This document shows positions 5,483 to 6,795 of a stretch of DNA of 6,795 nt, piece by piece. Source of the stretch: Candidatus Krumholzibacteriota bacterium (GTDB lineage Bacteria; Krumholzibacteriota; Krumholzibacteriia; Krumholzibacteriales; Krumholzibacteriaceae); contig DAOVFR010000139.1 of assembly GCA_030672805.1 (NCBI GenBank), positions 1 to 6,795 of the forward strand, given 5' to 3'. The notes under the pieces were generated by a model. It was not told where the DNA came from, did not search any database, and worked only from the letters and a program-made list of their open reading frames with translations. A program made the translations under genes and the position numbers. Each line of letters starts with the position of its first letter. Position 1 is the stretch's first letter.

Positions 5483-6463
5483 GTGAAAAAAGGAATCCAC
5501 GGGTGCATAGATCTCGGGAGCAGCTTCTTCCGCCTCCTTGTCGTCGATGGTGGTTGTGCCGGAACGGCGCCGCCGGTATGCGAGCGTCGGCGGTACGTCG
5601 GCTGGGGGGATGATCTCGAACGGTTCGGAGAAGTGTCGCCTGCGAGTGTGGAAACCGCCGCCAGCGAGCTGGATGGGCTCGTGTCGCTGGCGCGGGACTG
5701 CGGGTGCGACGAACCGGTCATCTTCGGGACCAACACCATTCGTTCGGCACGGAACGGACCGGCGATCGTACGGCGGCTTTCCGGGCGTGTGTCGCGACCC
5801 GTTCTGGTGCTTTCGCCCCGGGGAGAGGCGGCGCTCGGATTTCGAGGCGCCTCGTCATTCGTTACCGTGGACCAGGCGGCCGCTGTTCTGGACCTGGGGG
5901 GTACAAGCACGGAGTTCGCGTGGGGGACGGGCGGCGATATGGAGGGCTTCGTCAGTATCCCATGGGGAACGCACCGTGTTTCCCGCCTCGCCGGGGAGTG
6001 TTCCCCGGTTTCCGGCGGCCTTCGGCGGTCGATGCTTTTTCTGCATCGATCGTTCGCCCGGGATGAGTATACCGGCCCGCTCATTGAGTCACTCAGGTCG
6101 CACGTGTCAGGTGGCCGGGTTTTCCTCGCCACGGGCGGGACGGCCCTGACTCTCCTGATAGTGAAGCGTTTCATGAATGGTCTGCCGCCGGTCTATGCCG
6201 GTCCTGGTCCTCTTGATCCGGATGATCTTTACCTGATCCGCCGCAGGCTCGGCCGGCCCCTCCTGTCGGGAAGGCTAAGGGCCCTCCCCGTAGAGGCAGA
6301 AAGGGTTCCGTTGATCCTTCCGGGCCTGCTTCTGCTCGAGCGGATCGTCAGTCTCGCGGGGGTTGCCGGTTTAACCGTTACGGCAAGGGACCTCAGGTGG
6401 GGTGTCGTGATGTGCGGCGGCATTGGGGAAGAGCACCTGTTCGTTCGGAAAAAGAGTAATTGA
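5483..6463 (+). CDS. Ppx/GppA-family phosphatase (exopolyphosphatase / pppGpp phosphohydrolase type), short form
   Basis: From GTG 5483 the product is 326 residues, a lone Ppx/GppA ASKHA-fold unit without the C-terminal HD-like extension of E. coli Ppx. Motifs (numbered from this start) are the phosphate-1 loop 'CIDLGSSFFRLLVVDG' (about 8-23), 'FGTNTIRSARNG' (81-92), 'LVLSPRGEAALGF' (108-120), phosphate-2 'LDLGGTSTEF' (136-145), 'ATGGTA' (216-221) and 'ILPGLLLLERI' (278-288). Family enzymes cleave terminal phosphate from polyphosphate or pppGpp in the cytoplasm, linking to stringent response and phosphate storage. Oddities: the usual paired glutamates near E115 read GE, and the usual GGGS is GGTS, so activity may differ. 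Earlier in-frame starts (TTG 5444, ATG 5453) lack a ribosome site. GTG 5483 has GGACGGG (5467-5473) upstream and places the first beta-strand where the family has it. The start is moderately sure, the family very sure, the substrate unknown. Confidence 0.85.
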   Translation: MKKGIHGCIDLGSSFFRLLVVDGGCAGTAPPVCERRRYVGWGDDLERFGEVSPASVETAASELDGLVSLARDCGCDEPVIFGTNTIRSARNGPAIVRRLSGRVSRPVLVLSPRGEAALGFRGASSFVTVDQAAAVLDLGGTSTEFAWGTGGDMEGFVSIPWGTHRVSRLAGECSPVSGGLRRSMLFLHRSFARDEYTGPLIESLRSHVSGGRVFLATGGTALTLLIVKRFMNGLPPVYAGPGPLDPDDLYLIRRRLGRPLLSGRLRALPVEAERVPLILPGLLLLERIVSLAGVAGLTVTARDLRWGVVMCGGIGEEHLFVRKKSN

Positions 6464-6488
6464 AAGTAACACTTTGCATTGTTATATC
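6460..6488 (+). promoter_or_regulatory. Candidate sigma70-type promoter for the response-regulator gene
   Basis: TTGAAA (6460-6465, five of six to TTGACA) and TATATC (6483-6488, four of six to TATAAT) are exactly 17 bases apart in an AT-rich gap. The -35 overlaps the stop codon of the phosphatase gene. Transcription would start near 6495, leaving a leader of about 50 bases before ATG 6547. This is the best promoter-like match in the window. Confidence 0.4.
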
Positions 6489-6531
6489 TGAATAATGAAT
6501 TCCGTGGTCCTGCAGACTGCCGGGATATCCG

Positions 6532-6539
6532 GGAGGTGA
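6532..6539 (+). promoter_or_regulatory. Strong Shine-Dalgarno of the response-regulator gene
   Basis: GGAGGTGA, fully complementary to the 16S anti-Shine-Dalgarno, lies seven bases before ATG 6547 and is the strongest ribosome site in the window. It fixes the start. Confidence 0.8.
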
Positions 6540-6546
6540 CGTTTCC

Positions 6547-6795
6547 ATGAGTAAACGGGTGCTGATCGTCGACGACGAGGAAAGCATCAGGAGTTCTCTC
6601 GATAAACTGCTCTCGTACGAGAAGTACAAGACGCTCACGGCAGCGCACGGCAGGGCCGCTCTCGAAGCGGTCTCGGGTGAGAGGATCGACATCGTTCTGC
6701 TCGATATCAAGATGCCGGAGATGGATGGTCTGGAAGTGCTGCAGAAGATAAAGGAGATGCGTCCCGATCTGCCGGTCGTGATCATATCAGGGCAC
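6547..6795 (+). CDS. Response regulator, receiver domain (partial; probably NtrC-family), runs off the window
   Basis: The 83 codons visible encode most of a CheY-like receiver. They show the acidic pocket 'VDDEE' (D9, D10), the phospho-acceptor in 'VLLDIKMPEMDG' (D53), and the switch serine in 'VVIISGH' (S81). The conserved lysine and any output domain lie beyond the right edge. The 'ISGH' ending together with the 'ILIVDDEESIR'-like opening is typical of NtrC/NtrX-type sigma54-dependent regulators, so an AAA+ plus Fis-type helix-turn-helix output is likely but not seen. It would receive phosphate from a histidine kinase, which is not in this window. It follows the phosphatase gene by 83 bp with its own candidate promoter. 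Confidence 0.9.
   Translation, partial: MSKRVLIVDDEESIRSSLDKLLSYEKYKTLTAAHGRAALEAVSGERIDIVLLDIKMPEMDGLEVLQKIKEMRPDLPVVIISGH

Noticed and set aside
5431..6174. 247-residue minus-strand frame opposite the phosphatase gene
   Set aside because: Composition is Arg/Ser/Pro-rich low complexity with no motif; it is the complement of a clear Ppx/GppA gene.

Overview
The window is a compact, fairly GC-rich bacterial chromosome segment with six protein genes and no recognisable RNA gene, mobile element or CRISPR array. The organism is very probably a diderm. One gene encodes an Omp85-type outer-membrane barrel ending in phenylalanine. Another encodes an exported protein with the 'NYPNPFNPST' / FlgD-like C-terminal domain, which is common in uncultured FCB-type phyla such as Krumholzibacteriota, Eisenbacteria, Zixibacteria, Calditrichota and Fibrobacterota. 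That placement is inference from style of sequence; no rRNA or marker gene fixes the taxon.

Layout: (1) 14-1237 +, an exported bactofilin-like beta-repeat protein with a multi-pass membrane domain. (2) 1329-2798 +, a single-POTRA Omp85 (BamA/TamA-like) outer-membrane protein, 91 bp downstream. (3) 2799-3263, 465 bp without a credible gene but rich in palindromes and short repeats. (4) 3264-4340 +, a secreted HExxH putative metalloprotease with a CXXCH motif and a FlgD-like C-terminal domain. (5) 4389-5429 -, an RlmN-type radical SAM rRNA methyltransferase, convergent with gene 4. (6) about 5483-6463 +, a short Ppx/GppA-family phosphatase, divergent from rlmN with a very small gap. (7) 6547-end +, the receiver domain of a response regulator cut by the window edge, probably NtrC-like.

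Genes 1 and 2 look like a cell-envelope pair and gene 4 is also exported, so the left two thirds is envelope or secretion biology. The right third is housekeeping and signalling: ribosome modification, polyphosphate/(p)ppGpp-type phosphohydrolysis and a two-component regulator. Three genes (Omp85, protease, rlmN) can only be given sensible N-termini by using TTG start codons. I found no convincing novel multi-gene system. The most interesting items are the unassigned secreted metalloprotease with its palindrome-rich upstream region, and the envelope pair.
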